A DNA stretch of 64,000 bases. Origin: JACCVL01 sp963704295. GTDB taxonomy: Bacteria; Actinomycetota; Actinomycetes; Propionibacteriales; Nocardioidaceae. The position numbers and the translations under genes were made by a program. Under the pieces are notes generated by a model. That model was given only the letters and a program-made list of their open reading frames with translations, was not told where the DNA came from and did not search any database. This document shows positions 14,792 through 23,229 of the stretch, piece by piece. Location: contig OY969884.1 of assembly GCA_963704295.1 (NCBI GenBank), positions 2,790,001 to 2,854,000 on the forward strand. The letters are read 5' to 3'. Every line of letters starts with the position of its first letter. The stretch's first letter is position 1.

Positions 14792-15361
14792 ATGTCGCCG
14801 CAGCCGCCACCCCCGCTGCGCGGGGCGCACGTCGTGCTGCAGCCCGTCGCAGCCGAGCACGTGGCGGACCTGCGCCGCATCCTCGCCACGCCTGCGGTCC
14901 GGATGCGCTGGCGGGACGAGGACGCGTCGCCGGGTTGGCCGTTCGACGACCCGTCGGCCACCCGCTTCGCCGTGCTGGTCGAGGGCCGGGTGCGAGGCAT
15001 GGTGCAGTACGGCGAGGAGGAGGAGCCGGACTACCGGCATGCGACGATCGACATCTTCGTCGACCCCGCCGTACACGGCCGGGGGGTGGGGCGCGACGCG
15101 GTCGCCACCCTGGCCCGGCACCTGATCCACGATCGTGGCCACCACCGGCTGGTCATCGACCCAGCAGCGGACAACGAGCCGGCCATCCGCTGCTACGCCG
15201 CGGTCGGCTTCCGTCCGGTCGGGATCATGCGGCAGTACGAGCGGGACGCCGACCGTGCGGGCTGGCACGACGGACTGCTGATGGACCTGGTCGGCGAGGA
15301 GCTGGCGGCGCCGACACAGGAGGGCGGAACATGCCACCACGTGCGGACGGTCCGGCGATGA
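14792..15361 (+). CDS. GNAT family N-acetyltransferase (RimJ/AAC(6')-like)
   Basis: A 189-residue acetyltransferase. It begins LRGAHVVLQPVAAEHVADL, the usual first strand and helix of the RimJ/aminoglycoside 6'-acetyltransferase branch. The acetyl-CoA loop is VDPAVHGRGVGRDAV (R-x-x-G-x-G/A type, near 93-105). The late motif DNEPAIRCYAAVGFRPVG (near 131-148) is characteristic. Its closest look is to AAC(6')-Ib-type proteins, but the actual acceptor is unknown and resistance should not be assumed. The start lacks a Shine-Dalgarno; CACGAT lies 6 nt before the ATG. The next gene begins inside its 3' end. Confidence 0.8.
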   Translation: MSPQPPPPLRGAHVVLQPVAAEHVADLRRILATPAVRMRWRDEDASPGWPFDDPSATRFAVLVEGRVRGMVQYGEEEEPDYRHATIDIFVDPAVHGRGVGRDAVATLARHLIHDRGHHRLVIDPAADNEPAIRCYAAVGFRPVGIMRQYERDADRAGWHDGLLMDLVGEELAAPTQEGGTCHHVRTVRR

Positions 15362-16143
15362 GCGAGCACCTGACCCATGGCTGGGAGCCGGACCTGCCGC
15401 CCGAGGACTCGCTGATCCGCCGGTACCTCTGCGCGACGACCGACGTGAGCGCCTTCATGACCACGGCGGTGGATGGCCGGGTCGCGCGCTGGGACGACGT
15501 CTACGCGGCGGACCCGGCGTCGGCGATCCTCTTCGACAACCTGGCCGTCCTGCTGCAGCCGTCGACGCTCTGCGACATCGATGACGTGGTGACCCGGCTG
15601 CTCGACTTCTATCCGCCGGACCGGCACTTCTGCCTGCTGTCCGCCTGGCCGATCCCGGACCTCGGCGACCGGCTGGAGCTGATGGGGCATCCGCCGTTCA
15701 TGCTGCGCCCGGCCGGCGGGGCTGCGCCACCGCTGCCCGATGGTCTGCGGATCGAACCGGTGCGCAGCGAGGAGGACCTCCGGGTCTTCGTCGACACCCT
15801 GGTGACCGGCTATCCGCTGCCGGAGGCACGGGATGCCCCGTTGGTCTCCGGCGCGATGCTCGACGGGCCGGTGCGGATGTTCGTGGGCTACCTCGACGGC
15901 CAGCCGGTCGGCACCTCGGGCGCGCGGCTCGGGAGCGGCCTGGTCGACGTGGAGTGGGTGTCGACGATGCCGCAGGCTCGCGGCCGCGGGGTGGGGGCCG
16001 CCCTGACGTGGGCGGCCACCGCCTGCTCGCCCGGAGACGACGCCGCCTTGATCGCCAGCGACGCGGGCCAGCCGATCTACCAGTCACTCGGCTACCTGCG
16101 CCTGCAGCGGTTCACGGTCTGGCACCGCCCACCGACGGCGTGA
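15331..16143 (+). CDS. GNAT family N-acetyltransferase, two-domain form
   Basis: A 270-residue protein whose C-terminal half is a GNAT domain. MFVGYLDGQPVGTSGARL (near 172-190), VEWVSTMPQARGRGVGAALTW with the acetyl-CoA loop (near 196-217), and YQSLGYLRLQRFTVW at the end are seen. The N-terminal half (about 1-125) looks like a degenerate second GNAT-like domain, with aromatic WDDVY and HFCLLSAWPIPDL patches. ATG 15331 has AGGAGGGCGGAAC upstream and overlaps the previous gene by 31 nt. An alternative ATG at 15358 overlaps its stop as ATGA. Acceptor unknown. Confidence 0.75.
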   Translation: MPPRADGPAMSEHLTHGWEPDLPPEDSLIRRYLCATTDVSAFMTTAVDGRVARWDDVYAADPASAILFDNLAVLLQPSTLCDIDDVVTRLLDFYPPDRHFCLLSAWPIPDLGDRLELMGHPPFMLRPAGGAAPPLPDGLRIEPVRSEEDLRVFVDTLVTGYPLPEARDAPLVSGAMLDGPVRMFVGYLDGQPVGTSGARLGSGLVDVEWVSTMPQARGRGVGAALTWAATACSPGDDAALIASDAGQPIYQSLGYLRLQRFTVWHRPPTA

Positions 16144-16151
16144 CGCCTCGC

Positions 16152-17555
16152 TCATGGCTCGGGCCGTCGTCGGCGGAAGCGCCGGTGCCGGACCGGTCGT
16201 CTCAACGGATCGATACGGGTCGGGGGGACGAGCTCCGGGACGTTGTCGGCCGCGTGCACAACGGTCCAGCCGCCGGAGTGCACGAGGTGGTGGTGCCGGG
16301 CGCAGAGCAGGACGCCCGCCTCGGGTCCGGTGGCGTTGGTGCGGCCACCCTCGGACCAGGGGGTCGGGTGGTGCAGCTCGCACCACGACGGCCCCCGGTC
16401 GCAACCGTCGGCCACACACCCGCGCTGCAGCGCCCCGAGCGCCGCTCGCTGATGCGCGGTATGGAAGCGCTGCTCTCGGCCCAGGTCGAGCGGAACCGAG
16501 GCTCCACCCAGCACCAGCGGGACCAGCCCCGCGTTGCAGGCCAGCCGGCGCGCCTCCGCGGCCGACATCCGGGATCCGCTCGACAGGGTGGCCGCGCCCA
16601 GACCCGACTCCAATGCGTCAACGTCGATCACCACGGTGAGCGTCGGAGTGGATCGGCCGGACTGGGGCAGCGCGTCCACGGGCAGGTGCTCGACCAGCTC
16701 GCAGAAGGCCTGCCCGAGTCGCTGGTCGTACGGCAGCCGGCGGCCCTCCAGACCGGAGTCGTCGAGCGGTTCCGCTCTGCCGTCCGGGACGGCGATGCTG
16801 GGCCGACGCGGCGAGATCAGCGCGTCGAGAGCGGCACGCAACATGTCGGCCTGGGCGTCTGGCAGCTGGAAGCCGCCGCGCGTGCAGCCGTCGCCGACCC
16901 GGCGGATCCACATCCGGGCCCGCGCTCGCGCGCGTCGCTCCTCATCCTCAAGCAGCCGGCCCTCCACTGCGTCGGCAGCGTCCGGGTCGATCACCTCGAA
17001 CACCCGGCGGCCGAGGACGCGCAGGTCCTCGGGCCCGAAAGTCTCCGCCTGGTCGAGCAGCCAGGCCTCCGCGTCCGCACACTGGACCGGCGACGCCCCG
17101 GTGGCCGCGAGCCGGGCCAGGGCGGACACGATCACGCGCGCCTGATCGAGGTCGACGCGACCCTCGGCCAGCCGACGCCGGACCAGCCCGAACCGAGCGT
17201 CGAGCTCGGTCGCCAGCCGCACCTGGCTGCCGGCGGTGCGCCGATCCATCCGCAGTGCCGCGCTCAGCCAGCCAGCGGTGGAGGTCGCCGGCAACCCGGG
17301 CCCGGTGGACAGGGTGCGCCGATCGGCCTCCGCCACCAGTCGCAGTCGCAACGCCTCCAGCGCCGCGGCGGCACGGTGCACCCGCCCGATCAGGTCGGTC
17401 ACCTCGCGGTCCGACAGGCCCCAGCAACCGACCGAGTCGTCGACCGGGAGCGCCTGCTCCAGCGCCTCCATGCAGGTGATCAGCGGATGCGGGCCCGGGG
17501 GCCCGCCGGGTGGCAGCCACCCGGTTGTCCGCTGCTCCCGCATCGTCGCTGTCAC
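16152..17555 (-). CDS. DUF222 / HNH endonuclease domain protein
   Basis: A 467-residue member of the large actinobacterial 13E12/DUF222 family. The N-terminal DUF222 region (about 30-330) is helical, with LDQARVIVSALARLA. The C-terminal HNH motif is CVADGCDRGPSWCELHHPTPW ... GVLLCARHHHLVH (about residues 385-435), with paired Cys that likely bind zinc. Copies are usually numerous and dispersed. Their biological function is unclear, and nuclease activity is inferred from the motif only. GTG 17555 is chosen because TAGATT lies exactly 6 nt upstream; ATG 17543 is an alternative. It ends 8 nt from the GNAT stop, convergent. Confidence 0.85.
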   Translation of the reverse strand: MTATMREQRTTGWLPPGGPPGPHPLITCMEALEQALPVDDSVGCWGLSDREVTDLIGRVHRAAAALEALRLRLVAEADRRTLSTGPGLPATSTAGWLSAALRMDRRTAGSQVRLATELDARFGLVRRRLAEGRVDLDQARVIVSALARLAATGASPVQCADAEAWLLDQAETFGPEDLRVLGRRVFEVIDPDAADAVEGRLLEDEERRARARARMWIRRVGDGCTRGGFQLPDAQADMLRAALDALISPRRPSIAVPDGRAEPLDDSGLEGRRLPYDQRLGQAFCELVEHLPVDALPQSGRSTPTLTVVIDVDALESGLGAATLSSGSRMSAAEARRLACNAGLVPLVLGGASVPLDLGREQRFHTAHQRAALGALQRGCVADGCDRGPSWCELHHPTPWSEGGRTNATGPEAGVLLCARHHHLVHSGGWTVVHAADNVPELVPPTRIDPLRRPVRHRRFRRRRPEP

Positions 17556-17561
17556 ATCGTC

Positions 17562-17567
17562 AATCTA
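17562..17567 (-). promoter_or_regulatory. Leaderless -10 hexamer of the DUF222 gene
   Basis: TAGATT on the minus strand, 6 nt before the GTG at 17555. Confidence 0.45.
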
Positions 17568-17691
17568 GGAGCGTCGCGAGGGTGTCGGCGGAGGTCGGCC
17601 CCCGGCCTGTGCACAAGCAACCACCGTCCACAGGCGCCCGTCCCACCGGAACGAGCGGAAATGCGGTGGCCGCCCACCCCGACCGCACGGA

Positions 17692-17697
17692 TAGCAT
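17692..17697 (+). promoter_or_regulatory. -10 hexamer upstream of thrS
   Basis: TAGCAT, 55 nt before the thrS GTG, leaving a short leader that carries a GAGGAG Shine-Dalgarno. No T-box-like structure fits in this leader. Confidence 0.35.
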
Positions 17698-17752
17698 CGC
17701 CACGCCCGCAACCAGCCCGCTGAACGTCGCCGATCGCCGGCGAGGAGGACCC

Positions 17753-19723
17753 GTGCCAGAGCTGACCGTGACCGTGTTGACCGGCTCCGAGCCGGAGCGG
17801 CGTCAGGTCACCGCCGGTGCCAAGGCATGGGAGCTGTTCGCCGACGACCGCGACGTCGTCGCCGCCCGCGTCGGCGGTGAGCTGCGCGACCTCGCCGTCG
17901 AGTTGAGCGACGGCGACACCGTCGAGCCGGTGCCCATCGACTCCGCGGACGGCCGCGACATCCTGCGGCACTCGACCGCGCACGTGCTGGCCCAGGCGGT
18001 GCAGGAGCTCTACCCCGCCGCCCGGCTGGGCATCGGGCCGCCGGTGCAGGACGGCTTCTACTACGACTTCGACGTCGAGACCCCGTTCCATCCCGACGAT
18101 CTCGCGGCGATCGAGACCCGCATGCGCAAGATCGTCAAGGCCGGGCAGCGGTTCTCCCGGCGGGTCGTGTCCGAGGATGAGGCACGCGCCGAGCTCAAGG
18201 ACGAGCCGTACAAGCTGGAGCTGATCGGCCTCAAGGGCAGCGCGGATGCTGCCGACGGTGCGGAGGTCGAGGTCGGAGCCGGCGAGCTCACCATCTACGA
18301 CAACGTCGACCGCAACGGCGAGACCGTGTGGAAGGACCTGTGCCGAGGACCGCACCTGCCCACCACCAAGCGGATCCCCGCGTTCCGGCTGACGCGCACC
18401 GCCGCCGCCTACTGGCGCGGTGACGAGCAGAACAAGCAGCTGCAGCGGGTGTACGGCACTGCCTGGGAGTCCAAGGAGGCGCTCGACACCCACGTGCACC
18501 GTCTGGAGCAGGCCGCCGCACGCGACCACCGCCGGCTGGGCCAGGAGCTCGACCTGTTCAGCTTCCCCGAGGAGATCGGGTCCGGGCTGGCGGTGTTCCA
18601 CCCCAAGGGCGGCGTGCTGCGCAAGGTGATGGAGGACTACTCCAGGCAACGGCACGTCGAAGCCGGCTACGAGTTCGTCAACTCGCCGCACATCACCAAG
18701 TCGACGTTGTTCGAGACCTCCGGTCACCTGCAGTGGTTCGCCGACTCGATGTACCCGCCGATGCGGATGGAGGGCGCGGACTACTACCTGAAGCCGATGA
18801 ACTGCCCGTTCCACTGCCTAATCTTCAAGGCCCGCGGGCGGTCGTACCGCGAGCTGCCGCTGCGCGCGTTCGAGTTCGGCACCGTCTACCGCTACGAGAA
18901 GTCCGGCGTCGTGCACGGACTGACCCGGGTCCGCGGCCTGACCATGGACGACGCGCACATCTTCTGCACCCGCGAGCAGATGCGAGACGAGCTGGGCACC
19001 GTGCTCACCTTCGTCCTGGACCTGCTCCGCGACTACGGGCTGGACGACTTCTACCTCGAGCTGTCCAGCAAGGACCCGGACAAGTACGTCGGTGAGGACG
19101 CGATCTGGGACGAGGCGACCAAGACACTGGCCGAGGTGGCGGCAGCGTCCGGCCTCGACCTGGTGCCGGACCCGGGCGGTGCGGCCTTCTACGGCCCGAA
19201 GATCTCCGTCCAGGCCAGGGACGCGATCGGCCGGACCTGGCAGATGTCCACGATCCAGCTGGACTTCAACCTGCCGGAGCGCTTCGGCCTGGAGTACGCC
19301 GCCGCCGACGGCTCCCGCCAACGACCGGTGATGATCCACCGCGCGCTGTTCGGGTCGGTGGAGCGGTTCATCGGGGTGCTCACCGAGCACTACGGCGGCG
19401 CCTTCCCGCCCTGGCTCGCCCCCGTCCAGGTGGTCGCGATCCCGGTCGCGGAGCGGCACCTCGACCACCTGTACGCGGTCGCGGACCGGCTGCGCCGGGC
19501 CGGGATCCGGGTCGAGGTCGACGCGCACGACGACCGGATGCAGAAGAAGATCCGCACCGCCCAACTGCAGAAGGTGCCGTTCATGCTGCTGGCCGGCGAC
19601 CGAGACGTCGAGGCCGATGCCGTGTCGTTCCGCTACCGCGACGGTGAGCAGGACAACGGCGTCGCGGTCGACGAGGCGGTGCAGCGCATCGTCGAGGCGG
19701 TCCAGTCCCGCGCGGTGCGATGA
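17753..19723 (+). CDS. thrS: Threonyl-tRNA synthetase
   Basis: Charges tRNA-Thr. Full-length class II enzyme of 656 residues with TGS domain (about 1-65), editing domain with HSTAHVLAQAV (H-x3-H near 76) and the zinc-related C/H in DLCRGPHLP (near 200), catalytic core with the zinc Cys in KPMNCPFHCLIF and motif 2 YRYEKSGVVHGLTRVRGLTMDDAH, and the anticodon domain after about 555 (PVQVVAIPVAERHLDHLYAVA). GTG with a strong GAGGAG. It heads the conserved run shared with mycobacteria, followed by a HIT protein with ATGA overlap. Confidence 0.95.
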   Translation: MPELTVTVLTGSEPERRQVTAGAKAWELFADDRDVVAARVGGELRDLAVELSDGDTVEPVPIDSADGRDILRHSTAHVLAQAVQELYPAARLGIGPPVQDGFYYDFDVETPFHPDDLAAIETRMRKIVKAGQRFSRRVVSEDEARAELKDEPYKLELIGLKGSADAADGAEVEVGAGELTIYDNVDRNGETVWKDLCRGPHLPTTKRIPAFRLTRTAAAYWRGDEQNKQLQRVYGTAWESKEALDTHVHRLEQAAARDHRRLGQELDLFSFPEEIGSGLAVFHPKGGVLRKVMEDYSRQRHVEAGYEFVNSPHITKSTLFETSGHLQWFADSMYPPMRMEGADYYLKPMNCPFHCLIFKARGRSYRELPLRAFEFGTVYRYEKSGVVHGLTRVRGLTMDDAHIFCTREQMRDELGTVLTFVLDLLRDYGLDDFYLELSSKDPDKYVGEDAIWDEATKTLAEVAAASGLDLVPDPGGAAFYGPKISVQARDAIGRTWQMSTIQLDFNLPERFGLEYAAADGSRQRPVMIHRALFGSVERFIGVLTEHYGGAFPPWLAPVQVVAIPVAERHLDHLYAVADRLRRAGIRVEVDAHDDRMQKKIRTAQLQKVPFMLLAGDRDVEADAVSFRYRDGEQDNGVAVDEAVQRIVEAVQSRAVR

Positions 19724-20232
19724 CCGCCGGGGACCGGCTGCAGTTGCTCTGGGCGCCGCACCGGATGGCCTATGTCACCGGTGACGACCCGAGCTCACCG
19801 GAGCAGGACGACGGCTGCCCCTTCTGCCGGATCCCCACCCAGGACGATGCCGACGGCCTGGTGCTCGCGCGCGGCGAGCTCGCCTACGCGGTGCTCAACC
19901 TGCACCCGTACAACCCGGGACACCTAATGGTGCTGCCCTATCGGCATGTCGCGGAGTACGAGGAGCTGACGGTGGACGAGGCCGCCGATATCACCCGGCT
20001 CACCCAGCAGGCGCTGCGAACGGTGCGCACGGTGTCGCAGCCGCACGGCTTCAACGTCGGGCTCAACCTCGGCGGGGTGGCCGGCGGGTCGCTGTCGGAC
20101 CACCTGCACCAGCACGTCGTGCCGCGCTGGTCAGGAGACGCCAGCTTCATCACGATCGTCGGCGAGACCAAGCTGCTGCCACAGCTGCTGGCCGACACGC
20201 ACGGGCTGCTGGTCGGCAGTTGGACGTCCTGA
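19720..20232 (+). CDS. HIT family protein, probable AP4A phosphorylase
   Basis: A histidine-triad nucleotide hydrolase or transferase of 170 residues. The triad is in SDHLHQHVVPRW, with the nucleotide-binding LNLHPYNPGHLMVLPYRHV before it. A CPFC pair near residue 33, together with downstream His, probably binds zinc. The mycobacterial gene at the same place (Rv2613c, after thrS) is a diadenosine tetraphosphate phosphorylase; I infer the same role here. The family's asparagine, as in NVGLNLGGVAGGS, supports it. ATGA overlap with thrS shows tight coupling; AP4A is a synthetase by-product. The stop is followed by a short noncoding tail with a G9 tract. Confidence 0.85.
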   Translation: MTAGDRLQLLWAPHRMAYVTGDDPSSPEQDDGCPFCRIPTQDDADGLVLARGELAYAVLNLHPYNPGHLMVLPYRHVAEYEELTVDEAADITRLTQQALRTVRTVSQPHGFNVGLNLGGVAGGSLSDHLHQHVVPRWSGDASFITIVGETKLLPQLLADTHGLLVGSWTS

Positions 20233-20309
20233 CCCCCCATCGAGCCGCCACCCCATCTGCAAAAGTCGCGGATCGTGAGCGGGGGGGGGCGGTTGCCCTC
20301 CGGATTGGG

Positions 20310-22508
20310 TCAGGACCCCGGCGGCAGCTTGTCGACCAGCTGGCGGGGGAGCGGCTCGTACCGGGAGAACCGGCGCGAGAACGAGCCCGTCCCGTGGCTC
20401 ATCGAGCGCAGGTCGACCGCGTAGCGCACCAGCTCCAGCGCGGGAACCTCGGCGTGCACGACGGTCCGCAGGCCGACGGCCGCCTCGGTGCCGAGCACCC
20501 GGGCGCGACGCGAGGACAGGTCGCCCATCACCGCGCCGACGTAGTCGTCATCGATCAGCACGTCGACCGTGTCGATGGGCTCGAGCACGACGACCTCGGA
20601 CGCGGCTGCGGCCTCGCGTAGCGCGAGGCCGCCGGCGGTCTGGAACGCCATGTCGGACGAGTCGACGCTGTGCGCCTTCCCGTCCGTGAGCGTGACCCGG
20701 ATGTCCACCACCCGGTGCCCGGTGGCCACCCCCCGCTCCATCTGGGCCAGCACCCCCTTCTCCACCGAGGGGATGAACTGGCGCGGCACCGCGCCGCCGA
20801 CCACCTTGTCGACGAACTCGAACCCGCCGCCGCTGCCGAGCGGCTCGACCTCGATCTCGCACACGGCGAACTGGCCGTGCCCGCCGGACTGCTTCACATG
20901 CCGGCCACGGCCGGCGGCCGGCCTGGCGAAGGTCTCCCGCAGCGCGACCGCGACCTCGACCCGGTCGACGCTCACGCCATACCTGCCGGCCAGCCGCTCG
21001 ATCAGCACGTCGGCGTGCGCCTCACCCATCGTCCAGAGCACCAGCTGCCGGGTGTCCGGGTCGTGCTCGATCCGCAGCGTCGGGTCCTCCGCCGCCAACC
21101 GGCTGAGCCCCTGGCTGAGCTTGTCCTCGTCGGACTTGGCGTGCGCCACGACCGCGATCGGGTACAGCGGGTCGGGCATCTGCCACGGCTCCATCAGCAG
21201 CGGCCTGTCCTTGCCCGACAGGGTGTCCCCGGTCTCCGCGTGGCTGAGCCGGGCGACGACGCACAGGTTGCCCGCGACGCAGGACGGGATCGGCCGCAGC
21301 GCCTTGCCCAGCGGCGACGACAGAGCCCCGACCTTCTCGTCCTCGTCGTGATCCGGGTGGCCGGTGTCGGTGCCGCTGTCGCCGGCTTCGTCGGCCGCCG
21401 TGCGGTGCGCCTCGCGGAACGAGGACGAGTGTCCGGAGACGTGCACGACCTGCTCCGCGGTCAGCGTTCCGGAGAACACGCGGACCAGCGACACCCGGCC
21501 GAGGTACGGGTCGGTGGTGGTCTTGACCACCTCCGCGAGCAGCGGTCCGTCCGGGTCGCAGCCGATGCCGTCCACCCGTGCGCCCGCAACGGTGAACACG
21601 CTCGGCAGCGGGTGCTCGGCCGGCGCCGGGAACGCCTCGGTCATGATCTCGACCAGCTCGAGCAGGCCGACGCCGGTGACCGCGCTGACCGGGATCACCG
21701 GGAACAGAGACGCTCGCGCCACCGCGGTCTCCAGGTCGGAGACCAGCACCTTGACGTCGATGTCCTCGCCGCCGAGGTAGCGGTCCATCAGCCCCTCGTC
21801 CTCTGAGCCCTCGATGACAGCCTCGATCAGCGTGCCGCGGGCATCCTCGACGGCGATGGCCTGCTCGGCGTCGGGTTCGCGCTGGGCGCGGCCCCCCGAT
21901 CCGGGGAAGTCGGACCAGTCGGCGTAGTCGTACACCTGCTGCGACAGCAACCCGGCGAGGATGCCGTCCCCGAGCGGCAGGTACAGCGGAACGGCCGTCT
22001 CACCGAACGACTCCCGCGCCGCGGCGAGGGTCGCCGGGTAGTCGGCGCGTGCATGGTCGAGCTTGGTCACCACGACCGCGCGGGGCATGCCGACGGCCTC
22101 GCACTCCTGCCACACCGCACGGGTTGCGCCGTCGATCGGTTCGGACGCGGAGACGACGAACAGGGCACAGTCTGCCGCCCGCAACCCGGCGCGCAGCTCG
22201 CCGACGTAGTCGGCGTATCCGGGGGTGTCCAGCAGATTGACCGTGACCCCGCCGACCGGCAACGGGGCCAGGGACAGCCCGACCGAGCGCTGCTGGCGGA
22301 CCGCCGCCTCGTCGTGGTCGCAGACCGTCGTCCCGGCCTCGACGGTCCCGGCCCGGCTCAGCACCCCGGTGGCGACCAGCAGGTGCTCGGCGAGGGTGGT
22401 CTTCCCGGAACCGGAGGGGCCGACCAGGACGACGTTGCGGACCGCGTCCGGGCGGTCGGGGACGGGGGCGGGCCCACCGCTGCCAGGGCCCGCTGATCTG
22501 TCCGGCAT
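20310..22508 (-). CDS. Elongation factor G-like protein EF-G2
   Basis: A 732-residue paralogue of EF-G. G1 is LVGPSGSGKTTLAEHLL near residue 28, G3 is DTPGYADYVGEL, and G4 is TKLD rather than the usual NKxD. Domains II to V are present, including KQSGGHGQF near residue 540. The G4 change and an acidic insertion with AADEAGDSGTDTGHPDHDEDE near 370-395 separate it from canonical EF-G. The mycobacterial relative FusA2 has no clear role in translocation; ribosome recycling or stress function is speculative. ATG 22508 has only a weak Shine-Dalgarno. It faces the HIT gene (convergent) and is divergent from pgsA. Confidence 0.88.
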   Translation of the reverse strand: MPDRSAGPGSGGPAPVPDRPDAVRNVVLVGPSGSGKTTLAEHLLVATGVLSRAGTVEAGTTVCDHDEAAVRQQRSVGLSLAPLPVGGVTVNLLDTPGYADYVGELRAGLRAADCALFVVSASEPIDGATRAVWQECEAVGMPRAVVVTKLDHARADYPATLAAARESFGETAVPLYLPLGDGILAGLLSQQVYDYADWSDFPGSGGRAQREPDAEQAIAVEDARGTLIEAVIEGSEDEGLMDRYLGGEDIDVKVLVSDLETAVARASLFPVIPVSAVTGVGLLELVEIMTEAFPAPAEHPLPSVFTVAGARVDGIGCDPDGPLLAEVVKTTTDPYLGRVSLVRVFSGTLTAEQVVHVSGHSSSFREAHRTAADEAGDSGTDTGHPDHDEDEKVGALSSPLGKALRPIPSCVAGNLCVVARLSHAETGDTLSGKDRPLLMEPWQMPDPLYPIAVVAHAKSDEDKLSQGLSRLAAEDPTLRIEHDPDTRQLVLWTMGEAHADVLIERLAGRYGVSVDRVEVAVALRETFARPAAGRGRHVKQSGGHGQFAVCEIEVEPLGSGGGFEFVDKVVGGAVPRQFIPSVEKGVLAQMERGVATGHRVVDIRVTLTDGKAHSVDSSDMAFQTAGGLALREAAAASEVVVLEPIDTVDVLIDDDYVGAVMGDLSSRRARVLGTEAAVGLRTVVHAEVPALELVRYAVDLRSMSHGTGSFSRRFSRYEPLPRQLVDKLPPGS

Positions 22509-22595
22509 GGTGACCGCCTCTCACACCGCTTCGGTCGGCACAGTGTCCGGCAAGCCAACACCCGGTGCGACGGCAGGCACAAGGGGTTCGCTCGC

Positions 22596-22601
22596 TAGCC
22601 T
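22596..22601 (+). promoter_or_regulatory. -10 hexamer of the pgsA operon
   Basis: TAGCCT, 10 nt before the pgsA ATG. No Shine-Dalgarno. It would start a very short-leader transcript for the PIM genes. Confidence 0.38.
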
Positions 22602-22611
22602 GTCGGCCACC

Positions 22612-23229
22612 ATGCTCGAGCGTTTCCGGCAGTACTGGACCTCCCTGCTGTCCCCGATCGCGAACGGGCTGCTTCGCCTGGGAGTCAGTCCGGACGCCGT
22701 GACGCTCATCGGCACCGCGGGGGTCTGTACGGGGGCGCTCGTCTTCTTCCCGCGCGGTGACCTCTGGCTCGGGGTCGTGGTCGTGACGGCGTTCGTGTTC
22801 TCGGACCTCATCGACGGCTACATGGCGCGACAGTCCGGCCGGTCGTCGACCTGGGGGGCGTGGCTGGACTCGACGCTGGACCGGATCGGGGACGCGGCCG
22901 TGTTCGGTGGGCTGGTGCTGTGGTTCGGCGCCGGGGGAGACGACCCGGTGCTGATGGCGGTCGCCTTGTGGTGCCTGGTGATGGGGTCGGTCACGTCGTA
23001 CGCCCGGGCGAAGGCGGAGAGCCTCGGCCTGCAGGCCAAGGGCGGCATCGCGGAGCGGGCAGACCGGCTCGTCGCGATCCTGGTGATGACCTTCTTCGCC
23101 GACGTGCTCGACCTCGAGGTGCTCCTGGCGGTCACGCTGTGGGTGCTGGCGGCGGCGAGCACGGTGACCGTCGTGCAGCGCACCTTGATCGTCCGCCGAC
23201 AGGCGTTCGCCGGCGCCAAGCCTTCGTGA
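22612..23229 (+). CDS. pgsA: Phosphatidylinositol phosphate synthase (CDP-alcohol phosphatidyltransferase)
   Basis: Membrane enzyme of 205 residues joining CDP-diacylglycerol with inositol 1-phosphate, first step of PI/PIM synthesis. The signature D-x2-DG-x2-AR-x8-9-G-x3-D-x3-D is complete in SDLIDGYMARQ...TWGAWLDSTLD (residues about 66-92). About six membrane helices surround it. Because the next two genes are a PIM acyltransferase and PimA, PI synthesis is favoured over phosphatidylglycerol phosphate synthesis. Same order as Rv2612c-Rv2610c. GTGA overlap with the next gene. Confidence 0.9.
   Translation: MLERFRQYWTSLLSPIANGLLRLGVSPDAVTLIGTAGVCTGALVFFPRGDLWLGVVVVTAFVFSDLIDGYMARQSGRSSTWGAWLDSTLDRIGDAAVFGGLVLWFGAGGDDPVLMAVALWCLVMGSVTSYARAKAESLGLQAKGGIAERADRLVAILVMTFFADVLDLEVLLAVTLWVLAAASTVTVVQRTLIVRRQAFAGAKPS

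Noticed and set aside
14792..15361. Aminoglycoside resistance gene
   Set aside because: It only resembles the AAC(6')/RimJ branch of GNATs. Chromosomal homologues of this kind mostly have other or unknown acceptors.
17568..17752. T-box or other riboswitch before thrS
   Set aside because: Only about 55 nt lie between the -10 hexamer and the start. No T-box sequence or specifier loop is seen.
20670..21806. Long open frames antisense to EF-G2, and similar kilobase-long frames opposite aspS, dpp genes, alaS, secD and others
   Set aside because: In DNA this GC-rich the complement of a real gene stays open. These translations are Arg/Pro/His-rich, lack family motifs, and overlap well-identified genes completely.
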